Assembly: GCF_015546965.1 (NCBI RefSeq)
Contig: NZ_JADMUF010000003.1
Coordinates: forward strand, 57,358 to 121,357
Direction of reading: 5' to 3'
Length of the DNA stretch: 64,000 nucleotides
From: Collinsella aerofaciens
Lineage (GTDB): Bacteria > Actinomycetota > Coriobacteriia > Coriobacteriales > Coriobacteriaceae
Under the pieces are notes generated by a model, which was not told the origin of the DNA, searched no databases, and saw nothing but the letters and a program-made list of their open reading frames with translations. The position numbers and the translations under genes were made by a program. Shown one piece after another: positions 43,257-50,879 of the stretch (position 1 is the first letter of the stretch; each line of letters starts with the position of its first letter).

Positions 43257-43679
43257 TTAACTCACCGTCTCCTCGCCAAAGCGATACAGCTCCTCATTGA
43301 CCTTTTGCAGGCTGCAGCCACGATCGATGCAGAAGATGATAATCGCATCACGACGGTCCTTGCAGTTGAGGGCGTTTGCCCCGGCAGCCGTAAGTGCGCG
43401 GTTGGTCTCCTTCATCGATAACGCCATCGCGAATGCAATCTGCAGCACTTTATTTCGACTCGGGTGGCGCGCACCCGTAAAAATCTGATAGCCAAACGTT
43501 TCGTTGAGGTCGGCCATACGCACCACGCGCGAACGCTCCAAGCCCTTTTCCTGCAGCAGTTGCTTAAGGTAGTCCGAAAGCGACGGGGCGGCAAAGTCGT
43601 GCTCCCTGATATAGCCGTCGATACTCGGCGCATCGAGCAACTCATTGAGCAGTTCCTCCGTCAACTTTTTATCGGGCAT
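43257..43679 (-). CDS. Small helical protein, possible XRE-like regulator
   Basis: A 140-residue soluble protein. Residues about 30-90 (LSDYLKQLLQEKGLERSRVV, then RMADLNETFGYQIFTGAR) look like a helix-turn-helix of the XRE type with a RHPSRNKVLQIAFAM segment as its later helices. GGAGG precedes the ATG. It precedes the Ser/Thr kinase gene on the same strand and may be its partner or substrate; this is inference from position. Confidence 0.6.
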   Translation of the reverse strand: MPDKKLTEELLNELLDAPSIDGYIREHDFAAPSLSDYLKQLLQEKGLERSRVVRMADLNETFGYQIFTGARHPSRNKVLQIAFAMALSMKETNRALTAAGANALNCKDRRDAIIIFCIDRGCSLQKVNEELYRFGEETVS

Positions 43680-43711
43680 ACGGCCTCACCTCCCCCAGTG
43701 CATGCAACATG

Positions 43712-44155
43712 CTAGAAACCGCTCACATCCGAGCGCTCCCAACTGGCGACCTGATCGGGAGACACCGTACCTAACGCCTCGAACTTCCAGGAGCCGCCCG
43801 CCTTCAGATGATTGGTGTTTGCAAGAGCCGTTCCAACCTGGTTGCCATCAGCATCATACAGAACATACTCAATCTGAATGTAGCTCTTTTCCTTGTCCGT
43901 GTTATTGGTCAGCGTACCCGTGATCTTATAGGCAAACTGGTTGGATGTGTCCTCGACCTCATCGGCAATGGTGTACGGTTCCTGCGGTTCTTTTTGCTCT
44001 TCGGCCTGCTGCGTCGCCTCAGCCGGTTTAGCCGCATCGCCCGCAGACGAATCGGTTGAATTGCCACCCATAGAGCCCACGGCACCGACGATAACCAGCA
44101 CCACGATGACGCCTAGGACAATCTTGCCGATCGGCTTCTTTCCCTCTTTTGCCAT
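43712..44155 (-). CDS. Membrane-anchored FxLYD-type protein
   Basis: A 147-residue protein with a basic start, one membrane helix (IGKIVLGVIVVLVIVGAVG), an acidic low-complexity linker, and an extracellular domain of about 80 residues (FAYKITGTLTNNTDKEKSY, EYVLYDADGNQVGTAL) that matches the FxLYD beta-fold. No lipobox cysteine. AGGAAGG precedes the ATG. Function unknown. Confidence 0.75.
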   Translation of the reverse strand: MAKEGKKPIGKIVLGVIVVLVIVGAVGSMGGNSTDSSAGDAAKPAEATQQAEEQKEPQEPYTIADEVEDTSNQFAYKITGTLTNNTDKEKSYIQIEYVLYDADGNQVGTALANTNHLKAGGSWKFEALGTVSPDQVASWERSDVSGF

Positions 44156-44319
44156 TATTCATCCTTCCTACGATCCGGCTACCGCGCCGGCACACAGCGC
44201 ATCGTAGAAAGGATTGAACTTGAATTCATTAGCTGAGAGCTAAGGCTGCAGTAAACGGCCAATGCAGTTATCCAAACGCCGAGCAAACGCACTTTGCGCG
44301 ACCGTCTGCTGGCAGCGCA

Positions 44320-44643
44320 TCAACCCACCGTGACGGATTTCCCGGTAAAGGCACTGATCATCAACAGGACAAAGAACATAAGGTAGCTAACGCTCAGCGG
44401 GTATGCGATAACCAAAAAGACAATCCATCCCACATTGGTCTTGCCGTCGGCACGGCGTTGTTCGCGAAAACGATAGAGCCAGATCGTCACGCCAATGGCG
44501 ACAATCAGCAGCACGAGCGCCGCTGCAGCCAAACCGGCAAGCGCAAACATCATGCCAATGCTCAGCACAACAACCGGGAGCAGTAGCAAACCACACCCGC
44601 AACCACCCGGACTATATACGGCAGGTTGCCAACGTCGCTTCAT
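44320..44643 (-). CDS. Small membrane protein of unknown function
   Basis: A 107-residue hydrophobic protein with about four membrane segments, a CGCG motif before the first, and a basic loop (RFREQRRADGKTN) between the second and third. ATG at 44643 is preceded by GGAG inside the end of the M20 gene, so it is translationally coupled to it. No family recognised. Confidence 0.65.
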   Translation of the reverse strand: MKRRWQPAVYSPGGCGCGLLLLPVVVLSIGMMFALAGLAAAALVLLIVAIGVTIWLYRFREQRRADGKTNVGWIVFLVIAYPLSVSYLMFFVLLMISAFTGKSVTVG

Positions 44644-44645
44644 CG

Positions 44646-45833
44646 TCACTCCATCATTAGCAGTCGCTTGTAGACATCGAGGCCTTTGAGCAGGGTTTGC
44701 TCGTCAAAGAGCATGGTATCGGTATGCAGGGCACTCGTGGCATAGGCGGGGCAGCCCTCGGCGTCACTCGGATTGTCTTGGCCCTCCGGCACGCCCGTGC
44801 CCAACAGGAAGAACACGCCCGGCAGATGGCGCTGGTAAAAGGCGAAGTCCTCGGCAATCAGCAGCGGCTCGTCCACAAGTTGCAGCTCAGGCAAAGCCGG
44901 CATGATATGGGCGAACAGCTCGGGATCGTTATCAACCGGCGGATAGCCCTCGGCAAAGTCGAGATCGTACATGCAGCCCGTTGCGACGCAGGCCTCGTCC
45001 AGCACGCGGCGCACACCCTCGCGCGCACGATCGAACATGTCGTCCGTAAACACGCGCAGGCTACCGGCGACATGGGCCTCCCCCGCCACCGCGTTGCAGA
45101 CGGTGCCTGCCTGCAGCAGACCAAACTTGCCGATGCAGGGCTCGTCGGCACCTAGCTCGTCCATCAGCTCGCGCTCGGCAACCAAGAACTTGGCCGCCGC
45201 CAGTGCGGCATCGTGCGATTCCTCGACCGGAACGCCATAGGTCTTGGCGATATGGATACTCGCGCCATGGATATGAATGTGCGTCTCGCTCGAGCGCGCC
45301 AGCAGCGGACCGGAACAGCTCGCCAACGTGCCGGCGGGCAGATCGGGCCACACATGGAAGCCGAAGATGCGGTTCGCCCCGTAACGCTCAAACACGCCGC
45401 TCTCGCATACCGTCTTAGCGCCACCGGTCGTCTCCTCGGCCGGCTGGAACACAAAGAGCACGTTACGCTTGATGGCGCCCGGCTGCTCACGAATCGTACG
45501 GTCGACAAAAGTCGCCGCCGCGAGCGCCATGGCCATGTGGCCGTCGTGACCGCACGCATGCATCTTGCCGGGCTGCGTCGAGGAGAAGGCCACGCCCGTT
45601 GCTTCCACGATGGGCAGGGCGTCCATATCGGCGCGAATCGCCGTGGCGTGCGTAGCGCCCACACCGGCATCGAAGAAGGCACAGACGCAGCTCGGACACG
45701 GATGGGTCACCTCGCAGGCAAGCGGAGCGAGCGCGCCCTCGATATAGGCGATAGTCTGCGGAAGATCGAAATCGAGCTCCGGAATGCGATGCAGGTCGCG
45801 ACGATAACGACGGAGTTCTTGGAGCTCGGTCAT
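44646..45833 (-). CDS. M20D family amidohydrolase
   Basis: A 395-residue metal-dependent amidohydrolase: RRDLHRIPELDFDLPQT, AIRADMDALPI, HACGHDGHMAMAL, VFQPAEET and the C-terminal EDFAFY motif. The family includes N-acetyl-diaminopimelate deacetylase, hippurate hydrolase and indole-acetyl-amino-acid hydrolases. It diverges from the lysine-riboswitch DAP operon, whose dapH makes acetylated intermediates, so deacetylation of N-acetyl-LL-DAP is an attractive but unproved role. AAAGGAA precedes the ATG at 45833. Confidence 0.88.
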   Translation of the reverse strand: MTELQELRRYRRDLHRIPELDFDLPQTIAYIEGALAPLACEVTHPCPSCVCAFFDAGVGATHATAIRADMDALPIVEATGVAFSSTQPGKMHACGHDGHMAMALAAATFVDRTIREQPGAIKRNVLFVFQPAEETTGGAKTVCESGVFERYGANRIFGFHVWPDLPAGTLASCSGPLLARSSETHIHIHGASIHIAKTYGVPVEESHDAALAAAKFLVAERELMDELGADEPCIGKFGLLQAGTVCNAVAGEAHVAGSLRVFTDDMFDRAREGVRRVLDEACVATGCMYDLDFAEGYPPVDNDPELFAHIMPALPELQLVDEPLLIAEDFAFYQRHLPGVFFLLGTGVPEGQDNPSDAEGCPAYATSALHTDTMLFDEQTLLKGLDVYKRLLMME

Positions 45834-45942
45834 GAGGATTCCTTTCATGGGACAACTAGTTGTCCCCTATTGTGACGCAGGATTGTGGCGCCCTTGTTTC
45901 TAGCATCATGCTGCATTTTTTAAACGTTATATACGAATACTC

Positions 45943-45971
45943 TTGTTTGGTAAAGTGCAACGTGGTAGGGT
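45943..45971 (+). promoter_or_regulatory. Promoter of the lysine operon
   Basis: TTGTTT (45943-45948) and TAGGGT (45966-45971) with a 17-base spacer lie directly before the riboswitch, giving a start near 45978. Confidence 0.5.
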
Positions 45972-45981
45972 CTTTACCACT

Positions 45982-46120
45982 TGATAGAGGCGCGGGCACG
46001 AAGATCCGCGGGCGAGTCGGCAGACTTTGACCCCGCGGGGAGGCGAAACCCGCCGAACTGGGTTTTTCGGGCACGAACAGCCTGGTGGGCCTGCGGGAAA
46101 CACCCGCAGGACTGTCTGCA
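45982..46120 (+). ncRNA. Lysine riboswitch (L box)
   Basis: The conserved L-box blocks appear in order: TAGAGGCGCG, GACTTTGACCCCGCGGGG, AGGCGAAACCCGCCGAACTGGG, a hairpin with TTTTTCGGG, a GC-rich hairpin CCTGCGGG/CCCGCAGG, and the closing ACTGTCTGC (longer blocks quoted in part). It lies 90 bases before lysA-dapA-dapB-dapH, the standard target. Lysine binding should turn the operon off. Confidence 0.92.
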
Positions 46121-46129
46121 GCAATGCGG

Positions 46130-46200
46130 GAGCGCTATCCGGACATTGGGTCCACGCTATGCGGATTCGATGCGCCGATGGCGCCGTCTGGATAGCGAGG
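46130..46200 (+). promoter_or_regulatory. Riboswitch expression platform
   Basis: GCGCTATCC at about 46132-46140 can pair with GGATAGCG at about 46190-46197, whose right side runs into the GAGG before the lysA start. No T-run is present, so control by hiding the ribosome site is more likely than termination. Confidence 0.5.
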
Positions 46201-46210
46201 TTTACGGGAC

Positions 46211-48520
46211 ATGGCACTGACCCCCAACGAAGCATATGCGGCAAAGCGGCCGTTTGTGGACAAGGAGACGCTCGAACACATCGTCGAGCAGTTCCCCACG
46301 CCGTTTCATCTATACGACGAGGCGGGCATCCGTCGCAATATGCAAGAGGTGCGCGACGCCTTTGCGTGGAACCCGGGCTTTAAGGAGTACTTCGCCGTCA
46401 AGGCCAATCCCAACCCGGCGCTCATTTCCATCCTTAACGAATACGGCTGCGGCTGTGATTGCTCGAGCTACACCGAGCTCATGATCGCCCGTTCGCTGGG
46501 CATCACGGGGCATGACATCATGTTCTCGTCCAACGACACGCCGGCGGCCGACTTTGCGCTCGCCGACCAGCTGGGCGCCATCGTCAACTTTGACGACATC
46601 AGCCATATTGAGTTCTATGAGCGCGTCGCCGGCCCGATTCCCAAAACGGTCAGCTGCCGTTTTAACCCAGGTGGCCTGTTCCAGCTTTCCAACGGCATCA
46701 TGGACAACCCGGGCGATTCCAAATATGGTATGACCACCGAGCAGCTCTTCGAGGCCTTCCGCATGCTCAAGGCCAAGGGCGCCGAAAACTATGGCATCCA
46801 TGCATTCCTCGCCAGCAACACCGTCACCAATGACTACTATCCCAAGCTTGCGCGCATCCTCTTTGAGCTTGCCGTGCGCCTGGAGCGTGAGACCGGCGCG
46901 CATGTCGCCTTCATCAACCTCTCTGGCGGCGTAGGTATCCCCTATCTGCCCGAGCAGCAGGCAAACGACATCCACGCCATCGGCGAGGGCGTGCATGCGG
47001 CATACGACGAGATTTTGGTCCCCGCAGGCATGGGAGACGTTTCCATCTGCACCGAGATGGGCCGCTTTATGATGGGCCCCTATGGCTGCCTGGTCACCAA
47101 GGCCATTCACGAGAAGCAGATCTATAAGGACTATATCGGCGTCGATGCCAGCGCGGTCGACCTGATCCGCCCCGCCATGTATGGCGCCTACCACCACATC
47201 ACCGTCATGGGTCAGGCAGGTGGCACCGACAAGACCGCTGCCCCTGTCACAGACACGTATGACATCACCGGCAATCTGTGCGAGAACAACGACAAGTTCG
47301 CCATCGACCGTCAGCTGCCGCATATCGATATGGGCGACGTGCTGGTAATCCACGACACAGGCGCGCATGGCTATTCCATGGGCTACAACTACAACGGACG
47401 CCTGCGCTCTGCCGAAGTATTGCTGCGCCCCGATGGCTCTGCCGACCTCATCCGTCGTGCCGAGCGCCCGGGCGACTACTTTGCCACACTTGACGTGTTG
47501 CCATGCGGCCGTGAGCTGTTGGCCAAATCGCGCGCCGATGCCGCCCGACGCCGTGCTCAGGACGAGCGCATCGCCGTTGCCGCCCAGTGGAACAAACGCA
47601 TCCAGATTGCACAAGCAAAGGAAAAGAATATGGATATCCGCAACCTCGAGGGCTCGATTGTCGCCCTCGTTACGCCTTACAAGAAGGACGGCAGTGTCGA
47701 CTTCGATGCACTCGAGGGCCTGGTCGATTTCCATCTGCAAAACGGCACCGATGCCATTCTCGCCCTCGGCACCACGGGCGAAAGCGCCACGATGACCGAC
47801 GACGAGGACAACTCCGTTGTCGCCGCCATCGTTAAGCAGGTAGCCGGCCGCATCCCCGTCATCGCTGGCTCGGGCTCCAACTCCACGCAGACCATGCTCA
47901 CCAAGTCGCTCACCTACCAGGGCTTGGGAGCCGACGGCCTGCTGCTCATTACCCCCTACTACAACAAGTCCAACGAAGAGGGTATCTACCGGCACTTTAA
48001 GACCGTTGCCGATGCCGTGGACATCCCCTGCATCCTGTACAACATCCCTGGTCGCTGCGGCTGCGGCATCAGCGAGCGCAACGTGGAGCGCCTGGCTGCA
48101 CACCCCAACATCATGGGCATCAAGGAAGCCTCGGGCAACGTCGCCTTCGCCGCCAAGATCGCGCACCTGCTGTCCGACGACTTTCGCATGTACTCGGGCG
48201 AGGACGCGCTCACCGTGCCGCTCATGAGCCTGGGTGCCTCGGGCACCATCAGCGTGTGGGCCGACGTGCAGCCGCAACTCGTGCACGACATGTGCCGTGC
48301 CTACCTGGACGGTGACGTGGAGCGCGCCCGCGAGATCCAGATTGCCGGCCAGCTGCTCGTCAACGCCCTCTTTAGCGAGGTCAACCCCATCCCCGTTAAG
48401 GAAGCGCTCGCCCAGATGGGCATGATCGAGGCCAACTATCGCATGCCGCTGTGCCCCATGGCAGACGACACGCGCGCCGTACTTACCGATGCTCTGAAGG
48501 GAGCTGGCCTGCTTGATTAA
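46211..48520 (+). CDS. LysA-DapA in-frame fusion
   Basis: One uninterrupted frame of 769 codons encodes two enzymes. Residues 1-473 are diaminopimelate decarboxylase, making lysine from meso-DAP: PTPFHLYDE, EYFAVKANPNP with the PLP lysine, NLSGGVGIPY, ICTEMGRFMMG. Residues 474-769 are 4-hydroxy-tetrahydrodipicolinate synthase: GSIVALVTPY, LGTTGESATM, LLITPYYNK with the conserved Tyr, NIPGRCG, GIKEASGN with the Schiff-base Lys. The join (AQAKEKN then MDIRNLEG) has no linker domain, and AAAGGA precedes the internal ATG at 47630, so DapA may also be made alone. An ancestral lysA stop seems to have been lost. Confidence 0.88.
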   Translation: MALTPNEAYAAKRPFVDKETLEHIVEQFPTPFHLYDEAGIRRNMQEVRDAFAWNPGFKEYFAVKANPNPALISILNEYGCGCDCSSYTELMIARSLGITGHDIMFSSNDTPAADFALADQLGAIVNFDDISHIEFYERVAGPIPKTVSCRFNPGGLFQLSNGIMDNPGDSKYGMTTEQLFEAFRMLKAKGAENYGIHAFLASNTVTNDYYPKLARILFELAVRLERETGAHVAFINLSGGVGIPYLPEQQANDIHAIGEGVHAAYDEILVPAGMGDVSICTEMGRFMMGPYGCLVTKAIHEKQIYKDYIGVDASAVDLIRPAMYGAYHHITVMGQAGGTDKTAAPVTDTYDITGNLCENNDKFAIDRQLPHIDMGDVLVIHDTGAHGYSMGYNYNGRLRSAEVLLRPDGSADLIRRAERPGDYFATLDVLPCGRELLAKSRADAARRRAQDERIAVAAQWNKRIQIAQAKEKNMDIRNLEGSIVALVTPYKKDGSVDFDALEGLVDFHLQNGTDAILALGTTGESATMTDDEDNSVVAAIVKQVAGRIPVIAGSGSNSTQTMLTKSLTYQGLGADGLLLITPYYNKSNEEGIYRHFKTVADAVDIPCILYNIPGRCGCGISERNVERLAAHPNIMGIKEASGNVAFAAKIAHLLSDDFRMYSGEDALTVPLMSLGASGTISVWADVQPQLVHDMCRAYLDGDVERAREIQIAGQLLVNALFSEVNPIPVKEALAQMGMIEANYRMPLCPMADDTRAVLTDALKGAGLLD
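47630..48520 (+). CDS. dapA: 4-hydroxy-tetrahydrodipicolinate synthase (internal start)
   Basis: The 296-residue DapA part of the fused frame has its own ATG at 47630 with AAAGGA eight bases upstream, and that is the normal family length. DapA condenses pyruvate and aspartate semialdehyde. Whether it is made separately, as a fusion, or both cannot be told from sequence. Its stop overlaps the dapB start by eight bases. Confidence 0.85.
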   Translation: MDIRNLEGSIVALVTPYKKDGSVDFDALEGLVDFHLQNGTDAILALGTTGESATMTDDEDNSVVAAIVKQVAGRIPVIAGSGSNSTQTMLTKSLTYQGLGADGLLLITPYYNKSNEEGIYRHFKTVADAVDIPCILYNIPGRCGCGISERNVERLAAHPNIMGIKEASGNVAFAAKIAHLLSDDFRMYSGEDALTVPLMSLGASGTISVWADVQPQLVHDMCRAYLDGDVERAREIQIAGQLLVNALFSEVNPIPVKEALAQMGMIEANYRMPLCPMADDTRAVLTDALKGAGLLD

Positions 48521-49253
48521 GACCGTCATTATGGGAACGGGCCGCATGGGCTCGCTCATCCGCACCACCGCCGAAAGCATCGTTGATGCCGCCGGTCAAC
48601 CCGTTTTCGACATCGTCGCCCAGATCGGCTTTGACCTGGCCGAGCTTGAGAGCGCACCGGCTGCCGATGTGATCATCGACTTCTCGAACGTCGTGACCTT
48701 TGACGCCGTCGTTGCCTATGTCGAGCGTACGGGCGCTGCACTCGTTTCCGGCACCACGGGCTACACGCCTGATCAGATGGACCGCCTGCGCGAGCTGGGC
48801 CAGGGCGCCCGCGTCATGCACTCCGGCAACTACTCCATCGGTATCGCCGCCCTGCGCCACCTGGTGGCCCAGGCCACGCGCGAGCTGCCCGGCTTTGACT
48901 GCGAGATTGTCGAGACGCACCACAACCAAAAGGTCGATGCCCCCAGCGGCACCGCCAAGCTGCTGCTCGACGCCGTGGTCGAGGCCGAGCCCGAGGCCGG
49001 CTACCACCCCGTCTACGGTCGCGAGGGCATGTGCGGCGCGCGCGATCCCAAGGAGATAGGCATGCACTCGCTGCGTGGCGGCACCGTCGCCGGCGTGCAC
49101 GAGGTGAGTTTCTTTGGCCAGGACGAGGAGGTCACGCTCACGCACCGCGCCACGAGCCGCCAGATTTTTGTCAACGGCGCCCTGGCCGCCGCCCAGAAGC
49201 TCGTCGTCCGCGACCCCGGCTTCTACACCTTCGACCAGGTCATGTTCGCCTAG
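48513..49253 (+). CDS. dapB: 4-hydroxy-tetrahydrodipicolinate reductase
   Basis: A 246-residue NAD(P)H-dependent reductase. VIMGTGRMGSLI is the nucleotide-binding turn, SGTTGYT and EIVETHHNQKVDAPSGTA are the family signature with the catalytic His and Lys, and HSLRGGTVAGVHEV follows. It starts with TTG at 48513 inside the end of dapA, so it is translationally coupled. Third enzyme of the riboswitch operon. Confidence 0.95.
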   Translation: MIKTVIMGTGRMGSLIRTTAESIVDAAGQPVFDIVAQIGFDLAELESAPAADVIIDFSNVVTFDAVVAYVERTGAALVSGTTGYTPDQMDRLRELGQGARVMHSGNYSIGIAALRHLVAQATRELPGFDCEIVETHHNQKVDAPSGTAKLLLDAVVEAEPEAGYHPVYGREGMCGARDPKEIGMHSLRGGTVAGVHEVSFFGQDEEVTLTHRATSRQIFVNGALAAAQKLVVRDPGFYTFDQVMFA

Positions 49254-49292
49254 CCAATCATTAACCAAGCCCGCGTAAAGGAGAAACAAGAT

Positions 49293-50012
49293 ATGAGCAA
49301 CGCAGCCGAGATGGATGCACAGGAGATTATCAACTACATCGCCACCGCGCCCAAGAAGACGCCCGTCAAGCTGTATGTGCGCGAGAAGCCCGGCATGAAA
49401 GTCCAGTGGGGCGATGTACACGTCTACGGCGGTCGTCGCGGAAAGACCGTCTTTGGCGACTGGGATGAGCTCAAGGCCATCCTCGACGCCAACGCCGACT
49501 CCATCGACTACTACGACGTGGAGAATGACTGCCGCAACTCCGCCGTCCCTATGCTCGACCTTAAGGGCATCAACGCCCGCATCGAGCCGGGCGCGATCAT
49601 CCGCGACCGCGTTGAGATCGGTGATCGTGCCGTCATCATGATGGGCGCCATCATCAACATCGGCTCCGTTATCGGCGAGGGTTCCATGATCGATATGGGC
49701 GCCGTGCTGGGCGGCCGTGCCACCGTGGGCAAGAACTGCCACATCGGCGCCGGCACCGTACTTGCAGGCGTCGTTGAGCCTGCGAGCGCCACGCCCGTCA
49801 TCATCGAGGACGATGTCATGATTGGCGCCAACGCCGTGGTCCTGGAAGGCGTGCGCGTGGGCAAGGGCGCCGTCGTGGCTGCAGGCGCCGTATGCGTCGA
49901 GGATGTCCCTGCCGGCGCCGTCGTGGCCGGCGTTCCCGCCCGCGTCATCAAGATGCGCGACGAGAAAACCGACAGCAAGACCGGCCTCGAGGAAGGCCTG
50001 CGCCAGCTGTAG
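49293..50012 (+). CDS. dapH: Tetrahydrodipicolinate N-acetyltransferase
   Basis: A 239-residue left-handed beta-helix acyltransferase. The N-terminal half ([32 protein letters not shown]) and the hexapeptide repeats ([19 protein letters not shown] and [13 protein letters not shown]) match DapH, which acetylates, not DapD, which succinylates. AAAGGAGA precedes the ATG. Ends the operon and defines the acetylase variant of DAP synthesis. Confidence 0.93.
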   Translation: MSNAAEMDAQEIINYIATAPKKTPVKLYVREKPGMKVQWGDVHVYGGRRGKTVFGDWDELKAILDANADSIDYYDVENDCRNSAVPMLDLKGINARIEPGAIIRDRVEIGDRAVIMMGAIINIGSVIGEGSMIDMGAVLGGRATVGKNCHIGAGTVLAGVVEPASATPVIIEDDVMIGANAVVLEGVRVGKGAVVAAGAVCVEDVPAGAVVAGVPARVIKMRDEKTDSKTGLEEGLRQL

Positions 50013-50065
50013 AGTTACGCGGGTATCAAACGGCATATCGACGCATAGCGCAATTCATCCAAAGC

Positions 50066-50100
50066 AAAAAGGCCGAAGCCCAATCCGGGGCTTCGGCCTT
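50066..50100. terminator. Terminator after dapH
   Basis: AAGGCCGAAGCCC with GGGCTTCGGCCTT and a short loop; shared with the convergent toxin gene. Confidence 0.9.
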
Positions 50101-50102
50101 CG

Positions 50103-50447
50103 CTATCTTAAGGTTCCGTCGTATTCGACCATGGCTGAATGCTTCGACAAACGATCGGCAGCCGTCTTATAGACTTCGGAACGGTCGCGCCGACCTATTG
50201 CAACGATCTCGGCAATCTCAACCGTTCCGTCCTCTCGGATTCGAAATACCATTCGGAGTCCCGCCTTTCGCCATTTAATCTTTTTGCAGCCGGCAAGCTC
50301 ACCGTGAAGCGGCGTTCCGATTTCATCGGCGCGCGTCTTTAATTTCGCCACTGCAATGCGGACGAGCCTTCGCTGAGAACCATCTAGTTTTTGATATTCC
50401 TTTTCGACGTCTCGATTCAAAAAGCCGACGACAAAGTGCCCGCTCAT
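50103..50447 (-). CDS. RelE/ParE superfamily toxin
   Basis: A 114-residue basic protein with the RelE-type core: FLNRDVEKEYQKLDGSQRRL, LKTRADEIGTPLHGELAGCK, IKWRKAGLRMVFRI and VEIAEIVAIGRRDRSEVY. RelE members cut mRNA on the ribosome and ParE members poison gyrase; residues here suit RelE but this is not certain. Its ATG overlaps the antitoxin stop by four bases. Confidence 0.88.
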   Translation of the reverse strand: MSGHFVVGFLNRDVEKEYQKLDGSQRRLVRIAVAKLKTRADEIGTPLHGELAGCKKIKWRKAGLRMVFRIREDGTVEIAEIVAIGRRDRSEVYKTAADRLSKHSAMVEYDGTLR

Positions 50448-50794
50448 TCGAAAAGATCCTCATCCGAAATCGCGTCGGAGTCCATCGATTCGAACTCCGC
50501 GAGCTCCTCAGGAGTCAGGGCATCTTCAAACGGAATAAACTCATGTGGTCCGTTTTTGATTCGATCTGCCGCAATGCGATCAAGCTCAAGTTCGCGAAGG
50601 TACTGTAGGGCGCCGTACATTTCCTCATAGGCAGCGTAGTCGATAATCACGGTATCGATATCGTTATGATCGGCGATAAACTGCGGCGCGCGCTTAGCGC
50701 GCTTGCGAACGGCAGATAAGGACTTGCTCGCTTCGGTGGCAGAAACTACCTGATCTTTTGTAAACACCGGCTTTTCCAGAACAAGTGGGGACAT
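50444..50794 (-). CDS. Phd/YefM-type antitoxin
   Basis: A 116-residue antitoxin. The N-terminal half (FTKDQVVSATEASKSLSAVR, then KRAKRAPQFIADHNDIDTVI) is the DNA-binding Phd/YefM fold and the acidic C-terminus, ending SDEDLFE, would wrap the toxin. The ATG at 50794 has a perfect GGAGG. A large palindrome lies directly upstream. Confidence 0.88.
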   Translation of the reverse strand: MSPLVLEKPVFTKDQVVSATEASKSLSAVRKRAKRAPQFIADHNDIDTVIIDYAAYEEMYGALQYLRELELDRIAADRIKNGPHEFIPFEDALTPEELAEFESMDSDAISDEDLFE

Positions 50795-50810
50795 TTGTAC
50801 CTCCAAAAAT

Positions 50811-50856
50811 AATCTGGATTATATTTCAAAGTATACTTCAAAATATAATCCAGATT
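50811..50856 (-). promoter_or_regulatory. Toxin-antitoxin operator palindrome
   Basis: Perfect 16-base arms (50811-50826 with 50841-50856) surround GTATAC, so the site is a 46-base dyad containing TATAAT on the minus strand. It fits autorepression by the toxin-antitoxin complex. Confidence 0.8.
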
Positions 50857-50879
50857 TCTCTTTGGAAGAAACTATTGCG

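Noticed and set aside
46310-48580. A 756-codon open frame antisense to lysA-dapA
   Set aside because: It mirrors the coding frame of two well-recognised enzymes in GC-rich DNA, has no ribosome site or family motif, and is a codon-bias shadow.
48483-50036. A 517-codon antisense frame over dapB and dapH
   Set aside because: Same reason: complements two intact genes and encodes His/Asp/Gly-rich sequence without motifs.
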